From the NCBI GenBank assembly GCA_029979375.1, contig JAPOHQ010000006.1, positions 1 to 27,265 of the forward strand: a stretch of 27,265 nt of DNA. The letters run 5' to 3'. The position numbers and the translations under genes were made by a program. The notes beneath the pieces were generated by a model. That model ran no database searches, had not been told where the DNA came from, and saw only the letters and a list, made by a program, of their open reading frames with translations. Positions 1 to 7,741 of the stretch are shown one piece after another; the stretch's first letter is position 1, and each line of letters starts with the position of its first letter. This stretch comes from Microbacteriaceae bacterium. GTDB lineage: Bacteria > Actinomycetota > Actinomycetes > Actinomycetales > Microbacteriaceae.

Positions 1-1
1 A

Positions 2-853
2 GCTGACATTCGTGATGCCATCGTCTTGGAGCTCGAGACTGCGGGACTCTCGGTTGAGCGCTCGCACCACGAGGTTGGCACCGCCGGGCAGTGCGAGATC
101 AACTACCGGTTCGACCAGCTCCTCAAGAGCGCGGACGACATCCTGAAGTTCAAGTACATTGTCAAGAACGTAGCCAACCAGTTCGGCAAGACCGCTACCT
201 TCATGCCAAAGCCTCTATTTGGCGACAACGGTTCCGGTATGCACGTTCACCAGAGCCTCTGGAAGGACGGCAAGCCACTGTTCTACGACGAGAGCGGTTA
301 CGGTGGCCTAAGCGACATGGCTCGCTGGTACATCGGTGGAATCTTGAAGCACGCTCCAAGCATCCTTGCCTTCACCAACCCAACTATCAACTCCTACCAC
401 CGTTTGGTTCCGGGCTTCGAGGCGCCAGTTAACCTGGTCTACTCGGCAGGAAACCGATCGGCCGCCATTCGTATCCCAATGACCGGTTCAAACCCCAAGG
501 CCAAGCGAATCGAGTTCCGCGCACCAGACAGCTCAGGTAACCCATACCTAGCCTTCTCAGCGATGCTGATGGCGGGTCTGGATGGAATCAAGAACCGTAT
601 TGAGCCACACGAGCCAGTGGACAAGGACCTGTATGAGCTGCCACCAGAGGAGGCAAAGGCAATTCCTCAGGTACCAGGCTCTCTCGACGGCGTTCTAAAC
701 AACCTCGAGCAGAACCACGACTTCCTCACCGAAGGCAATGTCTTCACCGAGGATCTCATCGAGACCTGGATCGACTACAAGCGTGAGAAGGAAATCAAGC
801 CAATGGCTCAGCGTCCTCACCCTTACGAGTTCGAGCTCTACTACGGCGTCTAG
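2..853 (+). CDS. glnA: Glutamine synthetase type I (GlnA1), 3' part
   Basis: This makes glutamine from glutamate, ammonia and ATP in the cytoplasm. The frame is open to the left edge, so the N-terminal part is missing and about 283 residues remain. Visible family signatures are the glutamate-binding NRSAAIRIP segment, the FRAPDSSGNPYLAF segment near the active site, and the usual C-terminal end. The segment DLYELPPEE carries the tyrosine that GlnE adenylylates in type I-beta enzymes, so this is the regulated synthetase, unlike the second one at 3765-5105. It converges on glnE, which encodes its modifying enzyme. A TTG at 26 is only an internal codon: the frame and homology extend upstream of it. 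Identification is very secure; the promoter is outside the window. Confidence 0.97.
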   Translation, partial: ADIRDAIVLELETAGLSVERSHHEVGTAGQCEINYRFDQLLKSADDILKFKYIVKNVANQFGKTATFMPKPLFGDNGSGMHVHQSLWKDGKPLFYDESGYGGLSDMARWYIGGILKHAPSILAFTNPTINSYHRLVPGFEAPVNLVYSAGNRSAAIRIPMTGSNPKAKRIEFRAPDSSGNPYLAFSAMLMAGLDGIKNRIEPHEPVDKDLYELPPEEAKAIPQVPGSLDGVLNNLEQNHDFLTEGNVFTEDLIETWIDYKREKEIKPMAQRPHPYEFELYYGV

Positions 854-868
854 AAAATTCCAAAGATT

Positions 869-900
869 GGAGGCAGGGAAACCTGCCTCCTTTCTACTTT
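869..900 (+). terminator. Rho-independent terminator after glnA
   Basis: A perfect 9-bp stem (GGAGGCAGG at 869-877, CCTGCCTCC at 882-890) closes a GAAA tetraloop and is followed by the T-rich TTTCTACTTT. It sits 15 bases after the glnA stop. The T-tract is interrupted. On the minus strand the stem is followed only by a weak T-run, so termination of glnE from the other side is possible but less convincing. The glnE stop codon (894-896) is just past the stem. Confidence 0.8.
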
Positions 901-2207
901 AGGAACAACTCCTCATAGACCGCTCGGCTCTTTCGAGTTGCCGAGAGATAGTCCTGTTCCAGTTGCGCTGCAGAACCGGGGGCATATTCCATGATTCGTG
1001 CCATGGCCTCTAGCTGCTTAATGTCGGTTGGCAAGATGTCCAGAAGCTTGTCCACCGACAGCACCAGAGCGCTCCTGCAGCGCGAGGAGATAAGCCACCC
1101 GGCTCTCAGCACCTTGGCCTGCTGCACAGAGATGTGGCCGAGGTCGGCTAGGGCGTCAAGGGCATCCAGAGTTCCCTGTGTTCGAAGTCGCTGCCCCCCC
1201 GCCGCATAACGTAACTGGAAGAGCTGCACCAGCCACTCGACATCAGAAACCGATCCCTTGCCGAGCTTCAAGTGTCGGCTCGGGTCGGCGCCCTGCGGAA
1301 GCCTCTCTGTCTCAACACGAGCCTTGATGCGTCTTATATCCGTCAGTTGCGAGTTAGAGAGTTTCTCGGGATAGCGGTAGGGGGCAACGAGTCCGTCAAA
1401 TTGTTCCCTGAGCTCTTCGCTTCCAGCCACCATCCTTGCTCTCAGTAGAGCCTGGTATTCCCAGGTGTCAGCCCACTTTTCGTAGTAGTTGGCATAGCTT
1501 CCGAGCGAGCGAACCCTAGGGCCATTCTTGCCTTCTGGTCTGAGGTCGAGGTCGATCTCGAACTTCATCAGGGAGTCCTTAACGAGGACCTGAAGGCTTG
1601 AACTGATTCGCTCAGCCTCACCCTGGGCCGCTTGATCGTCCGACAGGTAAATCAGCATCGCGTCAGCATCTGAACCGAAGCCAAGTTCGGCCCCACCCCA
1701 GCGACCCATCGCGATAACCCCAAAGTCGATTTCAGCACCGCCTGACCTGATTGCTATCGCAAGCATGCTTCTGATGTAGGCGTCCATGATCGCGGTTAGA
1801 CCAGCTGAGATCTCACCCATGTTCAGGGCTCCGAGAACAGCACCGATAGCGACCCTGAGAACCTCACGGCGCCTGATCTGACGAACGAGCTCCGCCGCTG
1901 CCTGACCATCCTCGTAGCGCTCAATCAGCGCACGCATCTCGGCCTCGATCGCCTCAAGAGAGCTCGGGCGAAGTGCTGACTCGTCCCCAAACCACGCTGA
2001 GCTGTCCGGAATCTGGTCAAGAATCCTGGCGACAAAACTTGATGAGGACAGGACCCTCATGAGTCTTTCGGCCGCCCCTGAAGAGTCGCGCAGCATCTTT
2101 AGGAACCAATGCGTTTCTCCGAGAGCCTCGCTTAAACGCCTGAAACTCAAGAGTGCGCGATCGGGTTCGGTGCCCTCGGCCATCCATCGAATCAATACCG
2201 GTAGCAA
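894..2207 (-). CDS. glnE: GlnE, C-terminal (adenylyltransferase) half, separated by an in-frame stop
   Basis: This is the C-terminal half of bifunctional glutamine synthetase adenylyltransferase/deadenylylase; in characterised GlnE this half adds AMP to GlnA. The second nucleotidyltransferase signature is intact (GRWGGAELGFGSDADAM, with the DxD metal-binding pair), followed by the helical PII-responsive region. The frame is exactly continuous with the N-terminal half upstream. Between them lie one TAA (2241-2243) and eleven sense codons reading GVSRRATIQRT, which is normal GlnE linker sequence. The coordinate given starts at a TTG (2207), preceded by AGAGG only 3 bases away, so independent initiation is uncertain. 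The first in-frame ATG lies eight codons further on and has no ribosome binding site. It could be a nonfunctional remnant, a re-initiated separate subunit, or part of an intact gene affected by a sequence error. Confidence 0.85.
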   Translation of the reverse strand: MLPVLIRWMAEGTEPDRALLSFRRLSEALGETHWFLKMLRDSSGAAERLMRVLSSSSFVARILDQIPDSSAWFGDESALRPSSLEAIEAEMRALIERYEDGQAAAELVRQIRRREVLRVAIGAVLGALNMGEISAGLTAIMDAYIRSMLAIAIRSGGAEIDFGVIAMGRWGGAELGFGSDADAMLIYLSDDQAAQGEAERISSSLQVLVKDSLMKFEIDLDLRPEGKNGPRVRSLGSYANYYEKWADTWEYQALLRARMVAGSEELREQFDGLVAPYRYPEKLSNSQLTDIRRIKARVETERLPQGADPSRHLKLGKGSVSDVEWLVQLFQLRYAAGGQRLRTQGTLDALDALADLGHISVQQAKVLRAGWLISSRCRSALVLSVDKLLDILPTDIKQLEAMARIMEYAPGSAAQLEQDYLSATRKSRAVYEELFLK

Positions 2208-2240
2208 GGTCCTCTGGATTGTGGCTCTCCGGGAGACACC

Positions 2241-2243
2241 TTA
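2241..2243 (-). other. In-frame TAA interrupting glnE
   Basis: On the minus strand the codons read ...ATC ACC GCA CTT ACC TAA GGT GTC TCC CGG AGA GCC... The protein around the stop, HITALT-stop-GVSRRATIQRT, matches the usual GlnE inter-domain linker with a stop replacing one residue. In the homologues I recall that residue is often Ser or Ala; a TCA serine codon would need one base change. The frame is unchanged on both sides, so this is a substitution and not an indel. Confidence 0.9.
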
Positions 2244-3764
2244 GGTAAGTGCGGTGATGTGATTAACGGCCCCTTGAGGGTCGCTGAAGCCAAGGGCTGA
2301 GAGACGAATCAGCACGTCTTCACTGCTTAGCTGCACCTCTCCCGGAGATAGTGATGCGGTGGCGGTTAGCAGCGGCCTGTAGAAAACGGAGTCGTGCAGG
2401 GCCGCTACCTCTTGCCTAACTCGCTCGTGCAGGGCGAGTAGTTGGTCAACGCTCATCTTTAGATCCAAAGAACGAGCGATACGCCTGAGCTCTCCCTGGT
2501 CTATGGGTAGCAGGTGAGTCCGCTTCAGCTTTAGAAGTTGGATTCTGTGCTCCAGGGTTCGCAGGATGCGATAGTTCTTGTCCAGAACAGCTCTGTCATC
2601 GCGCGAGAGCAACCCGGCATTGCTCAGCGCTTCGAGAGCATAGAGGGTGTCCATTACCCTGAGCGACTCATCAGCTGCGCCGTGGACGAGCTGCATGAGC
2701 TGAGCAGTGAACTCAACGTCGCGCAGGCCTCCTCGACCTAACTTCACCTCGCGCGTTTGCTGGTCGGCTGGAATCTGTTCCAAAACCCGGCCCCTAAGGT
2801 GTCGAGCGGATTCAACGATTCTGTTGCGCTCGGGAAATGACCAGATCATTGGCTTGATGGTCTCTATGTAGCGATTGCCAAGCTCTTTGCTGCCGGCAGC
2901 GAAGCGAGCTTTGAATAGCGCCTGAAACTCCCAAGGTTCAGCCCATTTCTCGTAGTAGCTGCGATGAGCCTCAAGAGTGCGAACCAGAGCTCCCTGCTTC
3001 CCCTCGGGACGTAGGTTTGCATCTAGTTCCCAAAGGCCAGGTTCGACATCGGCTTCACCCAAGACAGCGGCAAGTCGGGTTGCCAGGCGTGTTCCAGCAC
3101 CAATTAGGTCGTCGTTATCACCGGCAACTACGTAAATCACATCGACATCCGAGATGTAATTCAGTTCCTGTGCGCCGGTCTTACCCATTGCGATAACCGC
3201 AAGATCTACTCCGGATAGGTTGAAGCCAGTTTCCGCCAGCTCAGACTTTGCAACCACTAAGGCGGCTTCCAGGACCGCATCGGTGAGATCGCTGAGTGCC
3301 CTTGAAACCTCCGGGTAAGCGTCTGCGTAGCTTGCTTGAGCCAAGTCCCAGTCGGCAATCTGTAGCAGTGCATTCCGGTATGTCACTCTGAGCTCGGCGC
3401 GAGATGCGCTTGAGATAGCAAAGGATTTGGGGATAGTCGACTTTTTGGCGAAGATTCCTAGAGCCTGAGGATGCCGAAGAATGTGATCGGTTAGACCTTC
3501 GGATAACCCCAAGACCCTGCAGAGCCGAATCGCCGCGTCGCTCTTTTGCAACAGCTTGCCGAGGGGCTTGGGATCTTGCTCGGCAAGCCTCAGGAGTTGA
3601 TTTAGCGCTCGGTCAGGGGAGGCGGACTTCGAAAGAGCATCTAATGCGCTGTGGCCCCAGTCGCCGACGAGATCGACTAGCTTGTCGAGCTTTCCAACCG
3701 TCTCGCCGAGGGATTCGAAGCCAAACTTTGCCAGCTCGCTGAGCGGATTGCTCCGATTATTCAT
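2241..3764 (-). CDS. glnE: GlnE, N-terminal (deadenylylase) half, truncated by an in-frame stop
   Basis: 507 residues form the N-terminal half of the glutamine synthetase adenylyltransferase family, which in known enzymes removes AMP from GlnA. The nucleotidyltransferase signature GKTGAQELNYISDVDVIYV keeps both metal-binding aspartates. The LRPEGKQGALVRT and YYEKWAEPWEFQAL segments are also typical, and the second motif recurs in the C-terminal half. Typical GlnE is about 1000 residues; with the second half this one would be about 956. The ATG at 3762-3764 follows the TAG of glnA2 with no gap, which indicates translational coupling in a glnA2-glnE operon. Both catalytic halves look conserved, so the interruption is recent, tolerated, or an artefact. 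Confidence 0.92.
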   Translation of the reverse strand: MNNRSNPLSELAKFGFESLGETVGKLDKLVDLVGDWGHSALDALSKSASPDRALNQLLRLAEQDPKPLGKLLQKSDAAIRLCRVLGLSEGLTDHILRHPQALGIFAKKSTIPKSFAISSASRAELRVTYRNALLQIADWDLAQASYADAYPEVSRALSDLTDAVLEAALVVAKSELAETGFNLSGVDLAVIAMGKTGAQELNYISDVDVIYVVAGDNDDLIGAGTRLATRLAAVLGEADVEPGLWELDANLRPEGKQGALVRTLEAHRSYYEKWAEPWEFQALFKARFAAGSKELGNRYIETIKPMIWSFPERNRIVESARHLRGRVLEQIPADQQTREVKLGRGGLRDVEFTAQLMQLVHGAADESLRVMDTLYALEALSNAGLLSRDDRAVLDKNYRILRTLEHRIQLLKLKRTHLLPIDQGELRRIARSLDLKMSVDQLLALHERVRQEVAALHDSVFYRPLLTATASLSPGEVQLSSEDVLIRLSALGFSDPQGAVNHITALT

Positions 3765-5105
3765 CTAGAGGGTGCGGAGATTTTGCTCGATTTCGAAGGG
3801 TGTTACCTGGGCGCGATACTCAGCCCATTCATTGCGCTTATTGGCAAGAACGTAGTTGAACACCGACTCCCCCAACACCTCCGCCGCAAGTTCTGAGGTC
3901 TCGAGCTTCCTAATTGCGTGGTCTAGGGATTGCGGCAGTGCCTCGATCCCAAGTGCTCTGCGCTCCATGTCATTCAGTGCCCAGACATCGTCTTCTGCTT
4001 CAGCTGGAAGTTCGTAGCCCTCCTCGATGCCCTTCAAGCCGGCAGAGAGCAGCAGTGCGTATGCCAGGTAAGGATTTGCTGCGGAGTCCATTGCGCGGTA
4101 CTCGATGCGTGTGCTCTGAGCCTTCTCGGGCTTGTGAAGCGGGACCCTAATGAGAGCGCTTCGGTTGTTATGGCCCCAGCTCACATAGCTCGGAGCCTCA
4201 CCACCGCCCCAAAGGCGCTTGTAAGAGTTCACGAACTGGTTTGTAACCAGGGTGATCTCGGGAGCGTGGCGCAGGATTCCCGCCATGAACTGCCTGGCCA
4301 CATTAGAGAGGTGGTAGTCCGCCGCAGCGTCAAAGAACGCGTTCTTGTCGCCCTCGAAAAGAGAGAAGTGGGTGTGCATACCGCTGCCCGGGTGTGACGT
4401 GAATGGCTTGGGCATGAATGTGGCATAGACACCCTGCTCGATCGCGACCTCTTTCACAACGGTCTTGAAGGTCATCACGTTGTCGGCCATCGAAAGGGCG
4501 TCAGCGTAACGAAGATCAATCTCGTTTTGTCCGGGTCCACCCTCGTGATGACTGAACTCAACGGAAATGCCCAACTGCTCGAGCATGGTAACCGCACGGC
4601 GCCTGAAGTCGTGCGCTGTACCTCCGGGAACGTTGTCAAAGTAACCAGCGTTATCAACCGGTTGGGGTTCGCCATCCTCACCAAGCTCGGCGTTCTTCAG
4701 GAGATAGAACTCGATTTCAGGGTGGACATAGAAGCTGAATCCCTTGGCGGCTGCCTTGTCTAGCGCTTTTCTAAGCACGTTCCTTGGGTCGGCCGCGGCA
4801 GGCTTACCGTCTGGAGTTGCGATGTCGCAGAACATGCGGGCGGCAGGATCTACGCTCCCCCGCCAGGGAAGAATTTGGAAGGTGCTCGGGTCAGGAATGG
4901 CCAGCATGTCGGCCTCAGAGGTGCGAGCTAAACCCTCGATCGCAGAGCCATCAAAACCGATACCCTCGGCGAACGCTCCCTCGATTTCGGCCGGTGCGAC
5001 GGCCACAGACTTTAAGGTTCCTGCAACGTCGGTAAACCAAAGCCTGATGAACTTGACGCCACGCTCTTCGATGGTCCTAAGGACGAACTCCTGCTGCTTG
5101 TCCAT
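3765..5105 (-). CDS. glnA2: Second type I glutamine synthetase (GlnA2-like)
   Basis: 446 residues, the length I recall for M. tuberculosis GlnA2. The N-terminal beta-grasp domain starts near residue 15, with the FTDVAGTLKSVAV and GFDGSAIEG segments. The catalytic domain shows HHEGGPGQNEIDLRYADAL (metal and glutamate binding), HTHFSLF, NRSALIRVP and EYRAMDSAANPYLAYALLL. The loop that holds the adenylylated tyrosine in GlnA1 reads DDVWALNDMERRALG here, with no tyrosine, so this copy should not be controlled by GlnE. The start is supported by AGGAGG (5111-5116 on the complement) five bases upstream. Its stop abuts the glnE start. The usual role of actinobacterial GlnA2 is less clear than that of GlnA1; some paralogues act on other amines, but nothing seen here indicates that. 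Confidence 0.95.
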   Translation of the reverse strand: MDKQQEFVLRTIEERGVKFIRLWFTDVAGTLKSVAVAPAEIEGAFAEGIGFDGSAIEGLARTSEADMLAIPDPSTFQILPWRGSVDPAARMFCDIATPDGKPAAADPRNVLRKALDKAAAKGFSFYVHPEIEFYLLKNAELGEDGEPQPVDNAGYFDNVPGGTAHDFRRRAVTMLEQLGISVEFSHHEGGPGQNEIDLRYADALSMADNVMTFKTVVKEVAIEQGVYATFMPKPFTSHPGSGMHTHFSLFEGDKNAFFDAAADYHLSNVARQFMAGILRHAPEITLVTNQFVNSYKRLWGGGEAPSYVSWGHNNRSALIRVPLHKPEKAQSTRIEYRAMDSAANPYLAYALLLSAGLKGIEEGYELPAEAEDDVWALNDMERRALGIEALPQSLDHAIRKLETSELAAEVLGESVFNYVLANKRNEWAEYRAQVTPFEIEQNLRTL

Positions 5106-5134
5106 TCCAGCCTCCTGACACTGCTAATAGGCTA

Positions 5135-6745
5135 GTGCTTGTGCAGGAATTCCGTATTGGCTTTGGGCAGATAAACCCCGTGGTTGGGGACTTTGAGCAC
5201 AATTCTGCTCAGATTCTGAAGCTAATGAGCGAGGCATCAGCTAGCTGCGACCTTCTTGTTTTCGGTGAGCTCGCACTCTGCGGCTACCCCCTCGGTGATT
5301 TGAGCTATCGAAGCGACATAATCGAGCGATCTGAGGCGGCTTTGGAGAGCCTTGTCGCCGCTTCGGCGAGGTTCCCTGAGCTCTGTGTCGTTGTCGGACA
5401 CGTCTCGCAAGCGGCTACTGGGCCCAGCACTCAGGTGTCCTACGCCAAGGCTCACAACTCTGCAACGGCATTTTCCGGTGGCAAGGTGCTCGCCAGGTAT
5501 GACAAGCGCCGCCTGCCCAACTACGACGTCTTTGACGACTGGAGAAACTTTGTGCCAGGCACCAACGAAGGAACGTTCTACTTCAAAAACCGAAGCATTG
5601 GTATGGCCATCTGCGAAGACATCTGGGGCGATACTGAGCGGGCCGATGAACTTTCCGCCGCTGGGATAGATCTCCTTGTTGTACCGAATGGCTCCCCCTA
5701 CACCCGAACAAAGCAAAACGACCGTAGGAGAGCCGCTCGGGATTATCAGCGGGGTTTTGCACTCGCCTACGCAAACCTCGCCGGAGGCCAGGACGAGTTG
5801 GTATTCGATGGCGACAGTTTCCTTCTCGACAAGGGCGGCAACGAAATCATGCGAACTGGCTCGAAGCCCGGACTCTACAGCGAGCGAAGTTCAGCAGTTG
5901 AAATTCTGGATGACGATCCCGCCACCTTGTATGAGGTCTTGGTTACTGGACTCCGGGACTACTGCGCAAAGACCGGTCAGACGAAGATCGTGCTTGGCAT
6001 CTCGGGTGGAATTGACAGTGCGCTCTCGGCTGCCATCGCCTGCGAGGCGATCGGCTCTGCCAACGTCCTAGGTGTCATGCTGCCCTCTCGCTACTCCTCA
6101 GAGCATTCGTTGAGCGACGCGAGAGAACTCGCCAAGAACCTCGGATTTGAGGCCAGAGAGGTTCCCATAGATGGCCCCCACCAGGCATTCGAAGCACTGC
6201 TGTCGCTTACCGACCTTGCCGCAGAGAACATCCAGGCTCGGATCCGGGCAGTGATCCTGATGGGAATATCCAACAGCGAGGGCAGGCTGCTGCTGACCAC
6301 GGGAAACAAGAGCGAAGTTGCGGTCGGCTACAGCACAATTTACGGCGACTCGGCTGGGGGTTTCGCTCCAATCAAAGACGTCTTGAAGACCGATGTTTGG
6401 CGACTTTCTCGTTGGCTGAACAGCTCTCGTGAGCAGGTGCTCATTCCAGTGAGTTCAATAGAGAAGGCACCTTCGGCCGAACTTAGACCCAATCAAACGG
6501 ACCAGGACAGTCTCCCCGATTACCGTGTGCTTGACGACGCTCTTCGTTTGCTGATTGAGAAGTTTGCCACCGTCCCCGAGATCGTTGCCCTCGGTTTCGA
6601 CCACGAACTCGTGGCTGAGATTGACGAGATGGTCCGTAAGGCCGAGTGGAAGCGATCCCAGGGGGCCATCGGCACCAAAACAACTGCGCTCTCCTTTGGC
6701 AGTGGGCGTAGAGTTCCCATCACAACTAGGTTTGGAAAGCTATGA
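5135..6745 (+). CDS. nadE: Glutamine-dependent NAD+ synthetase
   Basis: This catalyses the last step of NAD synthesis: amidation of deamido-NAD+ using ATP and ammonia released from glutamine. The N-terminal nitrilase-type glutaminase domain (about residues 5-265) has a complete catalytic triad: E45 (FGELALCGYP), K124 (RYDKRRLPNYDVFDD) and C160 (MAICEDIWG). The synthetase domain (about 270-536) has the ATP pyrophosphatase loop SGGIDSA at 290-296, TGNKSEVAVGYST, and a C-terminal GTKTTALSF. The 536-residue length fits the two-domain form. The start at GTG 5135 is not certain: a GTG at 5141 is equally close to the domain and no good ribosome binding site is visible. It is divergent from glnA2 with under 40 bases between them, and its stop overlaps the panB start by four bases (ATGA). 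Confidence 0.96.
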   Translation: MLVQEFRIGFGQINPVVGDFEHNSAQILKLMSEASASCDLLVFGELALCGYPLGDLSYRSDIIERSEAALESLVAASARFPELCVVVGHVSQAATGPSTQVSYAKAHNSATAFSGGKVLARYDKRRLPNYDVFDDWRNFVPGTNEGTFYFKNRSIGMAICEDIWGDTERADELSAAGIDLLVVPNGSPYTRTKQNDRRRAARDYQRGFALAYANLAGGQDELVFDGDSFLLDKGGNEIMRTGSKPGLYSERSSAVEILDDDPATLYEVLVTGLRDYCAKTGQTKIVLGISGGIDSALSAAIACEAIGSANVLGVMLPSRYSSEHSLSDARELAKNLGFEAREVPIDGPHQAFEALLSLTDLAAENIQARIRAVILMGISNSEGRLLLTTGNKSEVAVGYSTIYGDSAGGFAPIKDVLKTDVWRLSRWLNSSREQVLIPVSSIEKAPSAELRPNQTDQDSLPDYRVLDDALRLLIEKFATVPEIVALGFDHELVAEIDEMVRKAEWKRSQGAIGTKTTALSFGSGRRVPITTRFGKL

Positions 6746-7527
6746 AGATAAGGACCCTGACGCTCAAGGAGCTAAAGGACAAGGGGCAAAAGTTCGCCTG
6801 CCTAACCAGCTATGACCAGCAGACCGCCCAGATATTCGACGAGGCCGGCATAGAGGTGCTTTTGGTCGGCGACAGCGCCTCGGACAATGTTCTGGCCAAT
6901 TCCGGAACAGTTCCGGTAACCCTGGACGAAATGATTGCCTTCGGAAGGGCTGTTGCCCGAAGTGCAAAGAGCGCCCTGGTTGTTTTTGATCTTCCCTTCG
7001 GCTCCTACGAAGAATCCGCCTCACAGGCACTTGCAAACTCAACCAGGGTGATGAAGGAAACTGGTGTTGCCGCGGTGAAGGTTGAGGGCCCCCGACTCGA
7101 GCAGATTCGCAAGCTGGTTGACAGCGGTATCCCGGTGATGGGTCACGTAGGGTTCACCCCTCAGTCCGTACACGCGCTCTCTGGCTACAAAGTTCAAGGA
7201 CGGGACAGCGACGCCGAGCGAGTGCTCCAGGAATGCCTGCAAATCGAAGAGGCAGGAGCCTTCGCGATCGTCCTGGAGATGATTCCTGCAGCCCTGGCAA
7301 AAGAGATCACGAGCAAGCTCTCGATTCCAACAATTGGGATTGGTGCTGGGCCTGACACCGATGGGCAGATCCTGGTTTGGATGGACTTCGCTGGTCTCGG
7401 AAACCGAAACCCCAGCTTCTCAAAGCAATATGCAAACCTTCGGCAGGTGCTCTCTGATGCGGCAAAGTCATACCGATCCGAGGTGCGCTCGGGTATCTTC
7501 CCAGAGGCTGAAAAGAACTTTAGTTAG
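6742..7527 (+). CDS. panB: 3-methyl-2-oxobutanoate hydroxymethyltransferase
   Basis: First committed step of pantothenate (coenzyme A) synthesis: transfer of a hydroxymethyl group from methylene-tetrahydrofolate to 2-oxoisovalerate to give ketopantoate. 261 residues in a single TIM-barrel domain. Expected metal ligands and active-site residues are visible: D44 (LVGDSASDNVL), D83 (VFDLPFGSY), E115 (VKVEGP) and E179 (IVLEMIPAALA). GHVGFTPQ and PTIGIGAGPDTDGQILVW are classic PanB segments. It starts with ATG overlapping the nadE TGA, so the two are co-translated. panC and panD are not in the window. Its TAG overlaps by 4 bases the stop of the small minus-strand gene at 7524-7703. Confidence 0.97.
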   Translation: MKIRTLTLKELKDKGQKFACLTSYDQQTAQIFDEAGIEVLLVGDSASDNVLANSGTVPVTLDEMIAFGRAVARSAKSALVVFDLPFGSYEESASQALANSTRVMKETGVAAVKVEGPRLEQIRKLVDSGIPVMGHVGFTPQSVHALSGYKVQGRDSDAERVLQECLQIEEAGAFAIVLEMIPAALAKEITSKLSIPTIGIGAGPDTDGQILVWMDFAGLGNRNPSFSKQYANLRQVLSDAAKSYRSEVRSGIFPEAEKNFS

Positions 7528-7703
7528 TCCTCCTCGGCTTCCTCTTCCCTGAGTCTTCTGGCTCGCTCCGCGATGATCTGTTCCGCCCTGGCAGCCTCTT
7601 CGGCAGAGTCAAATGGACCCAGGCGATCCAGCGCGATTGACTTTGGTCCGACTTCGACCTGCCCGGTTCTTTGGTTAAACCAATAGCTTTGCTTTTCAGC
7701 CAC
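7524..7703 (-). CDS. Small conserved protein, SPOR-like (59 residues)
   Basis: A 59-residue frame runs from GTG (7701-7703) to TAA. It begins MAEKQSYWFNQRTGQVEVG, continues with a DRLGPFDSAEEAARA segment, and ends in an Arg/Glu-rich tail (RARRLREEEAEED). The pattern of an aromatic strand, then LGPF/Y, then a helix rich in E and A is what is usually labelled a SPOR-domain-like small protein in actinobacteria, commonly YWYN...TGxVE...LGPY. SPOR domains bind denuded peptidoglycan glycans, but a function for these short cytoplasmic-looking versions is not established to my knowledge. It has no signal peptide. No ribosome binding site is seen; a TAGGTT at the right distance suggests a leaderless message. 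It is divergent from map and convergent with panB. Confidence 0.75.
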   Translation of the reverse strand: MAEKQSYWFNQRTGQVEVGPKSIALDRLGPFDSAEEAARAEQIIAERARRLREEEAEED

Positions 7704-7741
7704 GAGTAAAACCTAGCCTGCTGGCAAATAAACTTGCCGCA
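7704..7741. promoter_or_regulatory. Compact divergent promoter region, small gene / map
   Basis: Only 38 bases separate the start codons. A -10-like TAAACT (7729-7734, +) lies seven bases before the map ATG. A TAGGTT (complement of 7710-7715) lies six bases before the GTG of the small gene. Neither start has a ribosome binding site, so both transcripts may begin at or next to the start codon (leaderless), which is common in actinobacteria. Assignment is by motif position only. Confidence 0.4.
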
